Shown: positions 8,094 to 16,554, numbered from the stretch's first letter. The stretch: 59,271 nt of DNA from Cysteiniphilum litorale (GCF_003428165.1 NZ_QLIQ01000019.1:1-59271), one strand, 5' to 3'. A program made the numbers and translations. The notes: a model not told the origin generated them from the sequence alone.

Positions 8094-8516
8094 ATGAAAA
8101 CACTTAATCAATGGCTTGATGAATATGCTCAAAGCCATCAGAATAAAACCAATAAGACGATTCACTATATTTTTGTGCCACTTATTATGTTTAGCTTAAT
8201 GGGTGTTTTATTAAGTATTTCGCCTTGGCTTATGTGGCTTTTAGTCGTTGTTAGCCTGATTTTTTATGCGCGATTATCACTAAAGCTTAGTCTATACATG
8301 CTGGTGATTACCTTGGTTATGGTTGTTATTCTTTATCAAATACCACAACTTTTCTGGGTGAGTTTGGTTATCTTCATCATTAGTTGGATTTTCCAATTTA
8401 TTGGACACAAACTTGAGGGCAAAAAACCTTCTTTTTTCAAAGACTTACAGTTTTTGCTTATCGGGCCTTTATGGGTTTTGAATCATGTTCTAAGCAGATG
8501 TAATCAAAATAAATGA
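8094..8516 (+). CDS. Mpo1-like (DUF962) membrane protein
   Basis: A 140-residue multi-span membrane protein. The N-terminus MKTLNQWLDEYAQSHQNKTN and the following HYIFVPL match the DUF962/Mpo1 pattern (conserved H and N, then H..G/VP before the first helix); the yeast founder is a fatty-acid alpha-dioxygenase of the ER. About four hydrophobic segments follow, with a conserved-looking FIGHKLEGKKPSFFKD near the C-terminus. ATG 8094 has AGGA 8 bases upstream; an in-frame ATG at 8070 is less likely. The bacterial role is not established. Confidence 0.75.
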   Translation: MKTLNQWLDEYAQSHQNKTNKTIHYIFVPLIMFSLMGVLLSISPWLMWLLVVVSLIFYARLSLKLSLYMLVITLVMVVILYQIPQLFWVSLVIFIISWIFQFIGHKLEGKKPSFFKDLQFLLIGPLWVLNHVLSRCNQNK

Positions 8517-8583
8517 TCAATAGAGGTTGCATTACAACTACTCCCCATATTGAATCAAAGTAAACGCTCATATTGACACTTTT

Positions 8584-8612
8584 TTGAAAGCTTGATCCAA
8601 ATGTGTTAGGGT
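8584..8612 (+). promoter_or_regulatory. Putative promoter of the BCCT transporter gene
   Basis: TTGAAA (8584-8589), a 17-base spacer, TAGGGT (8607-8612) preceded by a TGn extended -10. It ends about 20 bases before the RBS GGAGGAG. Confidence 0.4.
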
Positions 8613-8642
8613 AAAAAAGGATTGATAACAGAGGAGGAGTTT

Positions 8643-10631
8643 ATGAGTAGGCAAAAAGGCGCCTATGCACCGGTATTTTACCCATCGATAATTTTGATTG
8701 TATTATTTGCATTGATTGGTGTGCTATGGCCAGAGCATGCTAAATTATTTTTTGCAAATATCCAAAGCTGGCTAACATTACAAACTGGTTGGCTTTATAT
8801 CTTAGGTATGGCAATCTTTGTCTGCTTATGTATTTTCTTGATGGTTAGCCGTTTGGGGGATATTAAACTAGGTCCAGATCACAGCTTGCCTGAGCATAGC
8901 AGTATCTCTTGGTTTGCAATGTTGTTTGCAGCTGGTATGGGCATTGGCTTGATGTTTTTTAGTGTTGCCGAACCATTGCAACATTATTTATCACCACCAG
9001 ATGTCAGTACAAGCAATAGTATTCTCGCAGCAAAGGATGCGATGAATGTCACCTTCTTTCATTGGGGATTGCAGGCATGGTCTGTATATGCAATTGTTGG
9101 TTTGGCTTTGGCATATTTTTCCTATCGGCATAAACTGCCGCTATTGCCACGTTCGGTGCTCTATCCACTTATTGGCAAAAGAATTTATGGCGTGATAGGG
9201 CATGTTGTTGATGTATTTGCAATTTTAGGTACGATGTTTGGTATCGCTACCTCTTTGGGGCTGGGAGCGACACAGGTTAATGCGGGATTGCATTTTTTAT
9301 TTAATGTTCCCGTCAATGTTCCTGTGCAGACTATTTTAATTATTATCATCACACTCATTGCAACGGCTTCCGTGGCATTAGGATTGGAAAAAGGCATTAA
9401 GCTATTAAGTAACTTTAATATTATCGTGGCCGTGCTTTTACTTTTGTTTGTATTGTTCTTGGGAGGTTTTACCTCTTTACTGCAAGCATTTGTGCAAAAC
9501 ACAGGAAGTTATCTAAGTAGTATAGTTAATAAGACCTTTAATCTTTATGCTTATGAGAATAAGCAGGGCTGGTTAAGTGGTTGGACACTATTTTACTGGG
9601 GGTGGTGGATTGCATGGTCGCCGTTTGTTGGGATGTTTATCGCTAAAGTATCAAAAGGGCGTACCATTCGTGAATTCTTGGTTGGTGTGTTATTTATTCC
9701 AACTGGCTTTACCTTTCTTTGGCTAAGCGTTTTTGGTAATTCAGCGATTAATTTGGTATTGCATGATCAGTCAATGGCGTTAGTGCAGGCGGTACAGCAT
9801 AATATTCCGGTGGCATTATTTGAATTCTTACAGCACTTTCCGTTATCTTCGATTACCTCAATACTTGCCTTGATTTTATTAGTGACATTTTTTGTGACTT
9901 CAGCGGATTCAGGCTCATTGGTGATTGATATTATTGCTACGGCAAACGCCAAAAAATCAATTGTATGGCAACGCATCTTTTGGTCATTGCTAGAAGGGTT
10001 TTTGGCAATATCGTTGCTTTATTCAGGAGGGTTAGCAGCACTGCAAACAGCGACTATTGCCAGTGCTTTTCCATTTCTAATTGTGTTGTTTTTCATGTGT
10101 ATTGCATTAGTTAAAGCATTGCGTGAGGACTACTTGCGTCTATCGAGTATTAAAACACACTCAACAGCAGTACAGTACACGTCGGCAAATTCAAGCTGGC
10201 AGCAACGTTTAGATGGTCTTTTGATGTTGCCTAATCGCGTACAAGCACTGACGTTCTTAAGACAAGTAGTGCAACCGGCGATTGAAAAAGTTGGGGCACG
10301 TATTAGGAAAGAATTAGAAGTTCAAATGGTAATGGATGAAGATAAAGTGCGTTTATTGATTCCAAAATCAGATGATATTGATTTCGTCTATAGTGTGCAT
10401 ATTCGCGCTTTTGCTTTACCAAGCTACGCTGAGGATGATGGTGATAATGAGCAAGATAAAGATAAGCAAGAAAAACACTATTATCGTGCTGAAGTATTTT
10501 TAGAGCATGGTGGTCAGCAATATGACATTATGGGCTATACCGAAGAGCAGGTAATTGCCGATATCCTAACGCAGTATGAAAAGCATCTTTATTACATTCA
10601 TGTATCAAATGCAGATAGGGCGCTTATTTGA
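8643..10631 (+). CDS. BCCT-family transporter (betaine/choline/carnitine type)
   Basis: Secondary transporter for quaternary ammonium compounds, used in osmoprotection. Twelve hydrophobic segments fill about residues 10-500. The glycine-rich motif in helix 3 reads GMGIGLMFFSVAEP; in characterised members GMGIGL goes with Na+-coupled betaine uptake, while GIDLM goes with H+-coupled choline uptake by BetT, so Na+ coupling is the better guess. The family signature region WTLFYWGWWIAWSPFVGMF is intact. The last ~140 residues are a hydrophilic tail with an acidic stretch (EDDGDNEQDKDKQEK), as in BetT-like proteins whose tail senses osmolality. Start ATG 8643 follows a near-perfect GGAGGAG. Confidence 0.9.
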   Translation: MSRQKGAYAPVFYPSIILIVLFALIGVLWPEHAKLFFANIQSWLTLQTGWLYILGMAIFVCLCIFLMVSRLGDIKLGPDHSLPEHSSISWFAMLFAAGMGIGLMFFSVAEPLQHYLSPPDVSTSNSILAAKDAMNVTFFHWGLQAWSVYAIVGLALAYFSYRHKLPLLPRSVLYPLIGKRIYGVIGHVVDVFAILGTMFGIATSLGLGATQVNAGLHFLFNVPVNVPVQTILIIIITLIATASVALGLEKGIKLLSNFNIIVAVLLLLFVLFLGGFTSLLQAFVQNTGSYLSSIVNKTFNLYAYENKQGWLSGWTLFYWGWWIAWSPFVGMFIAKVSKGRTIREFLVGVLFIPTGFTFLWLSVFGNSAINLVLHDQSMALVQAVQHNIPVALFEFLQHFPLSSITSILALILLVTFFVTSADSGSLVIDIIATANAKKSIVWQRIFWSLLEGFLAISLLYSGGLAALQTATIASAFPFLIVLFFMCIALVKALREDYLRLSSIKTHSTAVQYTSANSSWQQRLDGLLMLPNRVQALTFLRQVVQPAIEKVGARIRKELEVQMVMDEDKVRLLIPKSDDIDFVYSVHIRAFALPSYAEDDGDNEQDKDKQEKHYYRAEVFLEHGGQQYDIMGYTEEQVIADILTQYEKHLYYIHVSNADRALI

Positions 10632-10636
10632 TTGAA

Positions 10637-10849
10637 TTAGTCGCACTTTGAGCCCAGACGCTTTTTGAAGCGTTGCTGTAGTTTGTTTAAAATACTACTT
10701 GCCGTTTTTTCAAACAAAAAAGGCAATATTGCATGTATCGAGCAAAAGATACCTGCTGCAATCATCAACACACCGCAATAGAGTGCTTCTTTGGCGTGTT
10801 GAAAATATCCTTCATTGATATCGTTTAAATGTTTTGTTAAATAATTCAT
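10637..10849 (-). CDS. DUF6356-type small membrane protein
   Basis: A 70-residue protein whose pattern (NYLTKHLNDINEGYFQHAKEA, then a hydrophobic helix ending in IHAILPFLFEKTAS, then a basic tail with LQQRFKKR) matches the DUF6356 family as I remember it; function unknown. One or two membrane segments are likely. A strong AAGGAGG precedes the ATG. It is convergent to the BCCT gene with only five bases between stops. Confidence 0.7.
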   Translation of the reverse strand: MNYLTKHLNDINEGYFQHAKEALYCGVLMIAAGIFCSIHAILPFLFEKTASSILNKLQQRFKKRLGSKCD

Positions 10850-10878
10850 CTTATCCTCCTTTGGGTCTCCAATTACGT

Positions 10879-10908
10879 ATGCTAAAGGAGCTGTATTGTG
10901 CTTGTCAA
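10879..10908 (-). promoter_or_regulatory. Putative promoter of the DUF6356 gene
   Basis: On the minus strand: TTGACA (10908-10903), an 18-base spacer and TAGCAT (10884-10879), about 17 bases before the AAGGAGG RBS region. Confidence 0.4.
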
Positions 10909-10919
10909 AATGTTACGGC

Positions 10920-10966
10920 GGCAATTCGCGAAAGCAGTTTTTTGAAAGTTAGGGGCAACCCCTGCC
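10920..10966 (+). other. Foldable 5' region of the GH16 gene
   Basis: A perfect AGGGG-CAA-CCCCT hairpin (10951-10963) lies inside a possible closing helix GGCA (10920-10923) with TGCC (10963-10966), with TTCGCGAA (10924-10931) also self-complementary. It ends about 80 bases before the GH16 start codon. It does not match a riboswitch class I know; a leader structure or terminator of nothing obvious. Confidence 0.3.
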
Positions 10967-11046
10967 ATTTGGCTTCTTGTATGTCAGTCATTAGATGGAA
11001 TAAGATCTGAAAAAGGAGAGAAAACAAACAAAAGGAAAGATGTACT

Positions 11047-11916
11047 ATGCTAAAAAGAATGGTTCAATTAACGGTCGCCGTGGCAGCTATTTCAGTAGCG
11101 ACAGCTTATGCTGAAAACCAACAAGCCCCGTGTGCTAGTGGTAGCTCGACTTGCCAAAGTATATGGACTATGTCTCCAGATAAAAATCCACAGTATAACA
11201 ATCATGGGCGCGCATTTATTTCTTGTGACTCTGCTCGAGATGTTGTCTGGAATGATAATACACTAACGGTTAAATATCACCATGTTCAAGGAGATGAATC
11301 AAGCGGGCATGTTGAAAATACCTGTTATGTTGGGTTTTCCAATATTTTCACTCAGAGTCAGACCGCTAAAAGGCATGGTTATGTAACGGCAAATATTACC
11401 ATTAATGGTAATCCCTCCATCAAAGATCAGATATGGCCTGCTTTTTGGTTGGTTGGACCTTCATGGCCAACATATGGTGAAATTGATCAAGCTGAATATA
11501 TGGCAAAGGTGCAAGGCAGTGTTACTCATAATAACTTGAATGGGGGGCCTAGCTGGGATCAAAATCATTCAAAAGCCATTGCTAATTACAATCAATTAGG
11601 TCTGGGAGACATTAATCAAAATCATCAATACGGTATCGAATGGCAGCTAAAAGGTGATATTACCGATCCAAATCATACTTATGTATTAACGACATATTTT
11701 GATGGTCAAGCGGTTGCTCAACCTTATACATTAAGTACGACAGAGTACCCAGATAAAGCGGTGATTAAAGGCTTAGATGCTGGTAATATGACTTTGATGT
11801 TTGATACAGAAAATATTGCAGCACTCGGTGATAATAAAGACACGGTTAAAGCATCGCCAACTTTGGATTACTCGTTAGCTGCATCTAATGTTACGGCGTA
11901 TGCTGTGAATGGTTAG
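11047..11916 (+). CDS. Secreted glycoside hydrolase family 16 protein (beta-glucanase-like)
   Basis: A 289-residue exported protein. The signal peptide MLKRMVQLTVAVAAISVATAYA likely ends at AYA|EN. The GH16 catalytic core motif ExDxxE is visible as EIDQAE at about residues 145-150, preceded by the substrate-cleft segment WPAFWLVG. GH16 enzymes hydrolyse beta-1,3/1,4-glucans or galactans with retention; the two outer Glu serve as nucleophile and acid/base. Four or more Cys residues sit in the N-terminal third, consistent with disulphides outside the cytoplasm. RBS AAAGGAAAG lies about 10 bases before ATG. The next gene is also a secreted, glucanase-like protein, suggesting a shared beta-glucan target such as laminarin or fungal/algal wall. 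Confidence 0.82.
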   Translation: MLKRMVQLTVAVAAISVATAYAENQQAPCASGSSTCQSIWTMSPDKNPQYNNHGRAFISCDSARDVVWNDNTLTVKYHHVQGDESSGHVENTCYVGFSNIFTQSQTAKRHGYVTANITINGNPSIKDQIWPAFWLVGPSWPTYGEIDQAEYMAKVQGSVTHNNLNGGPSWDQNHSKAIANYNQLGLGDINQNHQYGIEWQLKGDITDPNHTYVLTTYFDGQAVAQPYTLSTTEYPDKAVIKGLDAGNMTLMFDTENIAALGDNKDTVKASPTLDYSLAASNVTAYAVNG

Positions 11917-11992
11917 TCTAAAAACCATCACATCGGATTCTTAGTGGAGTGTCTAATTAAAGATGCTCGGCAACATTTGGTAGGGGGAAGCA

Positions 11993-12033
11993 AATACAAT
12001 CGTTATCTTATCATGTAGGGCAACGATTGTATT
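11993..12033. promoter_or_regulatory. Perfect 12-bp inverted repeat between the two secreted-hydrolase genes
   Basis: AATACAATCGTT (11993-12004) is exactly complementary to AACGATTGTATT (12022-12033), separated by 17 bases. No T-run follows. It could be an operator for a dimeric regulator or an mRNA hairpin between the two cistrons. Confidence 0.55.
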
Positions 12034-12145
12034 GAAGACAAAAGGATGTCCACAATTTATTCTACATGACTTAATGATAATGACATACATGCTACAAAGG
12101 ACGTCAGGTTAAATTTAAAAATAATCAGAAGGTAAAGGAGTGACA

Positions 12146-13660
12146 ATGTTATATTTGAAAAAATTTTTTATCCTAACACCATTATGTGTTGTAGGTTTGA
12201 TGGCGGGGCAGGCTGTGTCGGCAGACCCTATGTATATAAAAATTGTCAACGATACAAACAAGACAATTTATCCTTTGATAACATCAGGATCTCCACCAAT
12301 TGATTGTACGGGGGATCTTGGTATAGAGAAAAATGGTATTGCGGCTAATACAGCGGTGACTATAAATTTAGCGTCAAATTGTTGGAATGCAGGGCGAGTT
12401 TTTATCGGTCAAAGCTCTATTGTTGAAATGCAACCTAATGCCCCGCTAGCTCCAGATACCAAATATCCTTATCAATTATTAGAGTATACTTTCAGTCATG
12501 GGGACACGGTTGACTATGATTTTTCAGCAGTTGATGCGTTTAGTGATATTCCAGTTGCTGTTGAAGCTTTTATGCCAACGACATCACAACCCCAAATTGG
12601 ATGGGTTGGAATGAGTGATCAGCAAACTTATTATCAAGATGCAATGAGCAAATTCTCAAACGCAGCAAATTGGCCATTTTATAAAGGAGATGATGGTCAA
12701 CCTGTTTTGGATAAGATGCCAGGAGCATATAATTTGTTTGCTCATCCTGAGTTAGCTGAACAGAGCAAAGGGGATCTAATAAGACAATCTTTGGATCATA
12801 AGTGGTTTGATGTTTGGTACAATCAAGATAGTCAGCCTTGCGCCGGAGCAACAACAGCTTATTGTAGTGATTTTCAGCAAAAGGTCAGGGATGTTATTAA
12901 TGGCTTTGTTAAAAACTACCTGCTTTCTAAAAAAGAGGCAATTACGCCTGAAAATATTGCAGCTGTTATTGCTAATGCCCAAGATCGTGCTAGGATTCTT
13001 CAAAACGTCTATGGCTATGTACCATTTATTAAAGCGCCGGATCCAAAATACCCAACAGATCCCAAGAAAAATATATGGCCCTATATTGATGATCATCAAA
13101 GTATACACCTTGGGCCTGATGTCACGGATCTATTACGTGGAGGGTTAGCTGATGATAGTAATCGCGCTGATAGCATTAACTATAGTGATAAATATGTGCT
13201 GGATCCGTACACTATTTTTATGCATGATAAGACACCGCCTAATTTAGGGCTACAGATATATGCTTTTTCAATTGATGATTCAATTGGGAATTTATATGTA
13301 CCCAATTATAAAGGTATAGTGATTGATGTGGGTAGCACAAAAAGTTTGCCTAATACATCACCGTATACACCACCGCCGCCACCAAGTGAATACAATATTA
13401 ATATTGGTGGTGGTTGGACAACTATCTCGGGTAACGTATGTGGTAAGGCAGTTGCTAATGAGTCGGTCATTCCGCTGAATTTTGATAAAGCGTGTGACGT
13501 GAGTTTAACGATGAATAAAGGACAGAGCGCTGACAATACACAGTTTCATTTAGAGAAAAACTCAAGCGGCAATCTTGTTCTTTCAAATTGTAGTGGAAAT
13601 ATTTGTCAGCAAATCAATACTGATGCCAAAAACATTTATTTACCCGGAGCACCTGCCTAA
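12146..13660 (+). CDS. Secreted GH64/thaumatin-like protein (putative beta-1,3-glucanase)
   Basis: A 504-residue exported protein with signal peptide ending near AVSA|DP. Residues ~25-150 look like the beta-sandwich of GH64 and thaumatin-like glucanases: IKIVNDTNKTIYPLI at the start, QLLEYTFSHGDTVDYDFSAVDAFSDIPVAVEAF later. A long middle region (~150-400) ends in a beta-strand-rich stretch, followed by a proline linker (TPPPPPS) and a Cys-rich ~80-residue C-terminal domain that may bind carbohydrate. RBS AGGAG is 5 bases before ATG 12146; an earlier in-frame GTG overlaps the RBS. Together with the GH16 gene it suggests beta-1,3-glucan attack. The family call rests on remembered motifs only and could be wrong. 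Confidence 0.5.
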   Translation: MLYLKKFFILTPLCVVGLMAGQAVSADPMYIKIVNDTNKTIYPLITSGSPPIDCTGDLGIEKNGIAANTAVTINLASNCWNAGRVFIGQSSIVEMQPNAPLAPDTKYPYQLLEYTFSHGDTVDYDFSAVDAFSDIPVAVEAFMPTTSQPQIGWVGMSDQQTYYQDAMSKFSNAANWPFYKGDDGQPVLDKMPGAYNLFAHPELAEQSKGDLIRQSLDHKWFDVWYNQDSQPCAGATTAYCSDFQQKVRDVINGFVKNYLLSKKEAITPENIAAVIANAQDRARILQNVYGYVPFIKAPDPKYPTDPKKNIWPYIDDHQSIHLGPDVTDLLRGGLADDSNRADSINYSDKYVLDPYTIFMHDKTPPNLGLQIYAFSIDDSIGNLYVPNYKGIVIDVGSTKSLPNTSPYTPPPPPSEYNINIGGGWTTISGNVCGKAVANESVIPLNFDKACDVSLTMNKGQSADNTQFHLEKNSSGNLVLSNCSGNICQQINTDAKNIYLPGAPA

Positions 13661-13705
13661 TGATTTCTTAAAATCAACGTAAATAGAGGGATCAAAATTA
13701 TTACA

Positions 13706-14464
13706 TTAGCCTATTGAATAGGCATAAACATCAAATCGGCTACTTTTACCAATCACTTGACTGGTCGGCTTTTGATGGTCAATAAAATCGCCCAAGCGCG
13801 GGCGTTTAACGACTATCTTCTTAGGGCTTAATGCTTTAGCTTGTTGGAAAAGCAGCTTATTGCTTTGTTCATCAATGCCTACCAAATCATGCAATAATTG
13901 CATATTCTTTTTGACCTTGGCACTTTTGGTGCGCTCAGGAAACATTGGATCAAGGTAGATTACATTATATTTAGCCATTTGATGTACATGATCAAGCCGA
14001 ATTGAATTGGCAAAGTAAAGGCTAATTCTATCGGCAATTACTGCTAAATTTGATTTTTCTTTGGCGCGCCGTAAGCCATCTTGCAATAATAAGAAAACAT
14101 AAGGGTTCTGCTCAATCGCATCGATAGTATGCCCTCGTGCGGCAAGTGAGAAGCTATCTTGTCCAAGGCCTGCAGTCATATCTAGAATGCTGAGCTTATC
14201 TTTGCTTTTCCCCTCAATTGCTTTGATTAAATCAAGTTTTGCGGTATTGGGTTTGATGCGATTTTGAATATCATGACTATTGAAGTCTACGCAAAGCGTT
14301 AATGTTGAATCGCTATGCTTTAAGGTGAGCACATCATTTTCATACTCAAGATAAAATAACTGCTTAGGGATGGAGCTTAATCTATTGATAGATATAGATT
14401 TAAGCATCTCTAAATCAGGTGAGATTGTCGTATTGTGTGATATGAGATAGTTTATGGATTGCAT
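13706..14464 (-). CDS. rsmJ: 16S rRNA (guanine-1516-N2)-methyltransferase
   Basis: Class I SAM-dependent methyltransferase that modifies G1516 in 16S rRNA. The SAM-binding motif LDMTAGLGQDSFSLAARG lies near residues 94-111, and the catalytic DPMFPERTKSAKVKKNMQ segment near 173-190 is diagnostic of RsmJ (YhiQ). Length 252 is usual. It lies 12 bases downstream of xerC in the same direction, so the two are probably cotranscribed. The frame starts at the only plausible ATG. Confidence 0.92.
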   Translation of the reverse strand: MQSINYLISHNTTISPDLEMLKSISINRLSSIPKQLFYLEYENDVLTLKHSDSTLTLCVDFNSHDIQNRIKPNTAKLDLIKAIEGKSKDKLSILDMTAGLGQDSFSLAARGHTIDAIEQNPYVFLLLQDGLRRAKEKSNLAVIADRISLYFANSIRLDHVHQMAKYNVIYLDPMFPERTKSAKVKKNMQLLHDLVGIDEQSNKLLFQQAKALSPKKIVVKRPRLGDFIDHQKPTSQVIGKSSRFDVYAYSIG

Positions 14465-14476
14465 ATATTAGAGGTC

Positions 14477-15358
14477 TTATTTTTTACGTTTAGCGCGTGG
14501 ATGGGTTTGATCATATACGCTTGCCAGTTGTTGGAAGTCAAGATGCGTATAAATCTGAGTGGTTGAAATATCACTATGCCCTAGTAGGTTTTGCACAGCG
14601 ACAAGATCTCTGGAGGATTCAAGTAAATGGCTGGCAAAGGCGTGCCTTAGCATATGCGGATGAATATGCTTTGGCGCATGTTCAAGTGCAAATTTTTCAA
14701 AACGTTTTTGAATGCTGCGCGCTTGAATTGGCGTGCCTTTTAGCGTGGTAAAAAGATAGTCATGAGCACAGTTTAAACTCTGACGTATGTTTAGCCACCT
14801 ATTCATGGCGCTAATTGCTTTATCACCGATTGGCACGATGCGTTCTTTGCTGCCCTTGCCAAATACGCGAATGGTTTTTTGTGAGAAATCGATTTGTTCA
14901 AAACGTAATTGGGCTAATTCACTAAGGCGCAGTCCACTGCTGTAGATAACCTCCAGCATGGCAAGATCACGCAGTTCTAAATCATCATCGCTTTGATAGT
15001 CTAGAACTTGCTGCATTTGATCAACATCGAGTGTTTTGGGAAGCTTCTTTGGCGATTTGGGCGCTTTAATAGCATAAGAAGGGTCTTCTATGATTATTTC
15101 ATTGCTTAACAAATAGCGGAAAAAAGATTTAACAGCACTTAATTTACGTTGAATGGATTTGGGACTAATGCCTTGACTATGCAATGTTTTAAGCCAAAGT
15201 TTTATCTCTTGTGATGTACTTTCAGCAAGCACTCTATCTTTGCTTTGCAAAAAGACATCAAAGCCATGTAGGTCACGCTGATAGGCATCGATGGTGAGAT
15301 CAGAGTAATTGCGCTCAAATTTTAGGTGATGCAAAAAGTTATTAAGTTCTGAGTTCAT
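14477..15358 (-). CDS. xerC: Tyrosine recombinase XerC
   Basis: Site-specific recombinase that acts with XerD at dif to resolve chromosome dimers. The N-terminal SAM-like core-binding domain spans about residues 1-95 and the catalytic domain ~105-293. Catalytic residues are visible as Arg in SSGLRLSEL, Lys in the FGKGSKER hairpin, HMLRHAFASHLL, LGHSDISTTQIY with the nucleophilic Tyr. The C-terminus IYTHLDFQQLASVYDQTHPR is the pattern of XerC rather than XerD. Genomic context (no integrase neighbours, followed by rsmJ) supports a housekeeping role. Confidence 0.93.
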   Translation of the reverse strand: MNSELNNFLHHLKFERNYSDLTIDAYQRDLHGFDVFLQSKDRVLAESTSQEIKLWLKTLHSQGISPKSIQRKLSAVKSFFRYLLSNEIIIEDPSYAIKAPKSPKKLPKTLDVDQMQQVLDYQSDDDLELRDLAMLEVIYSSGLRLSELAQLRFEQIDFSQKTIRVFGKGSKERIVPIGDKAISAMNRWLNIRQSLNCAHDYLFTTLKGTPIQARSIQKRFEKFALEHAPKHIHPHMLRHAFASHLLESSRDLVAVQNLLGHSDISTTQIYTHLDFQQLASVYDQTHPRAKRKK

Positions 15359-15430
15359 CTAAACTTGTGCCTGCGCATGGTTTTTTTGTATTTGTCATGA
15401 GTATATACTCATCGCGACAAGAAAAAATAA

Positions 15431-15466
15431 AAAAAGCAGAAAAAGCAGAAAAAGCAGAAAAAGCAA
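15431..15466 (+). repeat. 9-bp tandem repeat AAAAAGCAG, 4 units
   Basis: Three exact copies (15431-15457) and a fourth with one change (15458-15466), followed by a shorter AAAAAGCG. The array lies between divergent xerC and the thiamine pyrophosphokinase gene, ending about 17 bases before the latter's start. Copy-number change would alter promoter or leader spacing rather than a reading frame. Confidence 0.8.
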
Positions 15467-15482
15467 AAAAGCGAGTGATCCT

Positions 15483-16139
15483 TTGGCAAAAAAAGCAGTT
15501 CTATTAATTAATGGCGAGATCGATATCGCGTTTTGCGAATCTTATATCTGTCAGCATTTAGATGATTTACCGATTTATTGTGCTGATGGGGCGTTTAATC
15601 AGATTCAAAATGTCAAAAGTCTTGTTAACAAAGTACGGATGATTATTGGTGACGGTGACTCGATTGATCATGCTAAGCGCTTAAACATCCCATATCAGCA
15701 AGATGATGATCAATATTCTACCGATTTTGAGAAGGCGTTAAACCATTTACGACAACACGGATATCGTGAGTTATTTTTATTCGGGTTTGGTGGTCGGGAA
15801 ATGGATCACTACCTTGGCAATATATCGACCTTGCTTAGGCATCAGTATCAACTCAAATGTCAAGTGATTGATCGTTATGGTGTTTCACAGTTAATGCATC
15901 AGAAAATGTGTATAAGCAATGCCAAGGGCAAGATGGTTTCAATTGTGCCGTTGTTTGAGCTTATTGATTTAACATTACAAGGGTTTGCCTTTGATTTGGA
16001 TCAATATACATTACGCTTTGGTGAAGAGCTGGGCATTCGTAATCATGCACTTCAAGATGAGCTATTTATTGACTATTCACAGGGTGATGGCTTGCTATTC
16101 TTGTCGCATGATCCCTATCATCGATTTCTGTCAAAATAA
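15483..16139 (+). CDS. Thiamine pyrophosphokinase
   Basis: Transfers pyrophosphate from ATP to thiamine to give thiamine diphosphate. Motifs seen: CADGAFNQI, IGDGDSID (~55-62), DDDQYSTDFEKALNHL (metal and ATP site), and FGFGGREMDHYLGNIS. Length 218 fits the family. The only in-frame start of the usual kind is TTG at 15483; the frame is open upstream through the 9-bp repeats but has no ATG or GTG. The RBS is weak (GAG about 6-8 bases upstream). A TTG start with weak RBS suggests low expression. Confidence 0.85.
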   Translation: MAKKAVLLINGEIDIAFCESYICQHLDDLPIYCADGAFNQIQNVKSLVNKVRMIIGDGDSIDHAKRLNIPYQQDDDQYSTDFEKALNHLRQHGYRELFLFGFGGREMDHYLGNISTLLRHQYQLKCQVIDRYGVSQLMHQKMCISNAKGKMVSIVPLFELIDLTLQGFAFDLDQYTLRFGEELGIRNHALQDELFIDYSQGDGLLFLSHDPYHRFLSK

Positions 16140-16186
16140 AATAGTTGGCATTGCGCAGATAAAATGATTTGTTTTTTATACAGTCT

Positions 16187-16195
16187 TGCTATACT
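16187..16195 (+). promoter_or_regulatory. Extended -10 promoter of the cold-shock gene
   Basis: TGCTATACT: a TGn extended -10 with TATACT at 16190-16195. No good -35. Transcription near 16202 would give a leader of about 135 bases, the usual length for cspA-type mRNAs whose leader confers cold control. Confidence 0.5.
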
Positions 16196-16336
16196 GAGTG
16201 CGACTTTTTGGTCTTTGAGTGATTTTTGTTCTTATATGTGAGTGATTTTATCATGCTGCATATACCCACTAAGCGCATAAGAGTACATGGAGTCAGTAAA
16301 GTTTAATTTAAATAATATAGTAAGAGAGTATAGGAT

Positions 16337-16543
16337 ATGTCGCAACAAACAGGTGCCGTAAAATTTTTTAATGAAACAAAAGGCTTTGGTTTTATCAAGC
16401 CAGACAATGGTGGTTCTGATCTTTTCGTTCACGTAACTGCATTAAACGGTTTACAATCATTAGCTAATGATCAACGCGTTTCATTTGATATCGAAGATGG
16501 CCGCCGTGGTCCACAAGCAGTAAACGTTCAAATTGCTGGATAA
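16337..16543 (+). CDS. Cold-shock protein, CspA family
   Basis: A 68-residue single cold-shock domain that binds single-stranded RNA/DNA. RNP1 is KGFGFI (residues ~15-20) and RNP2 is LFVHV (~30-34). RBS AGGAT lies directly upstream of the ATG. A long untranslated leader and a strong terminator frame it as a monocistronic unit. Which csp paralogue this is cannot be told. Confidence 0.95.
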   Translation: MSQQTGAVKFFNETKGFGFIKPDNGGSDLFVHVTALNGLQSLANDQRVSFDIEDGRRGPQAVNVQIAG

Positions 16544-16554
16544 TTTATTTCATT

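Noticed and set aside
10920-10966. c-di-GMP (GEMM-I) riboswitch before the GH16 gene
   Set aside because: Some short words look similar (GCGAAAGC) but the conserved GGCAAACC and ACGCAAAGCC blocks and the tetraloop receptor are absent.
12807-13148. Alternate-frame ORFs of 110-113 codons inside the GH64-like gene
   Set aside because: Both strands show long frames here because of composition; only the main frame has a signal peptide, an RBS and domain-like patterns.
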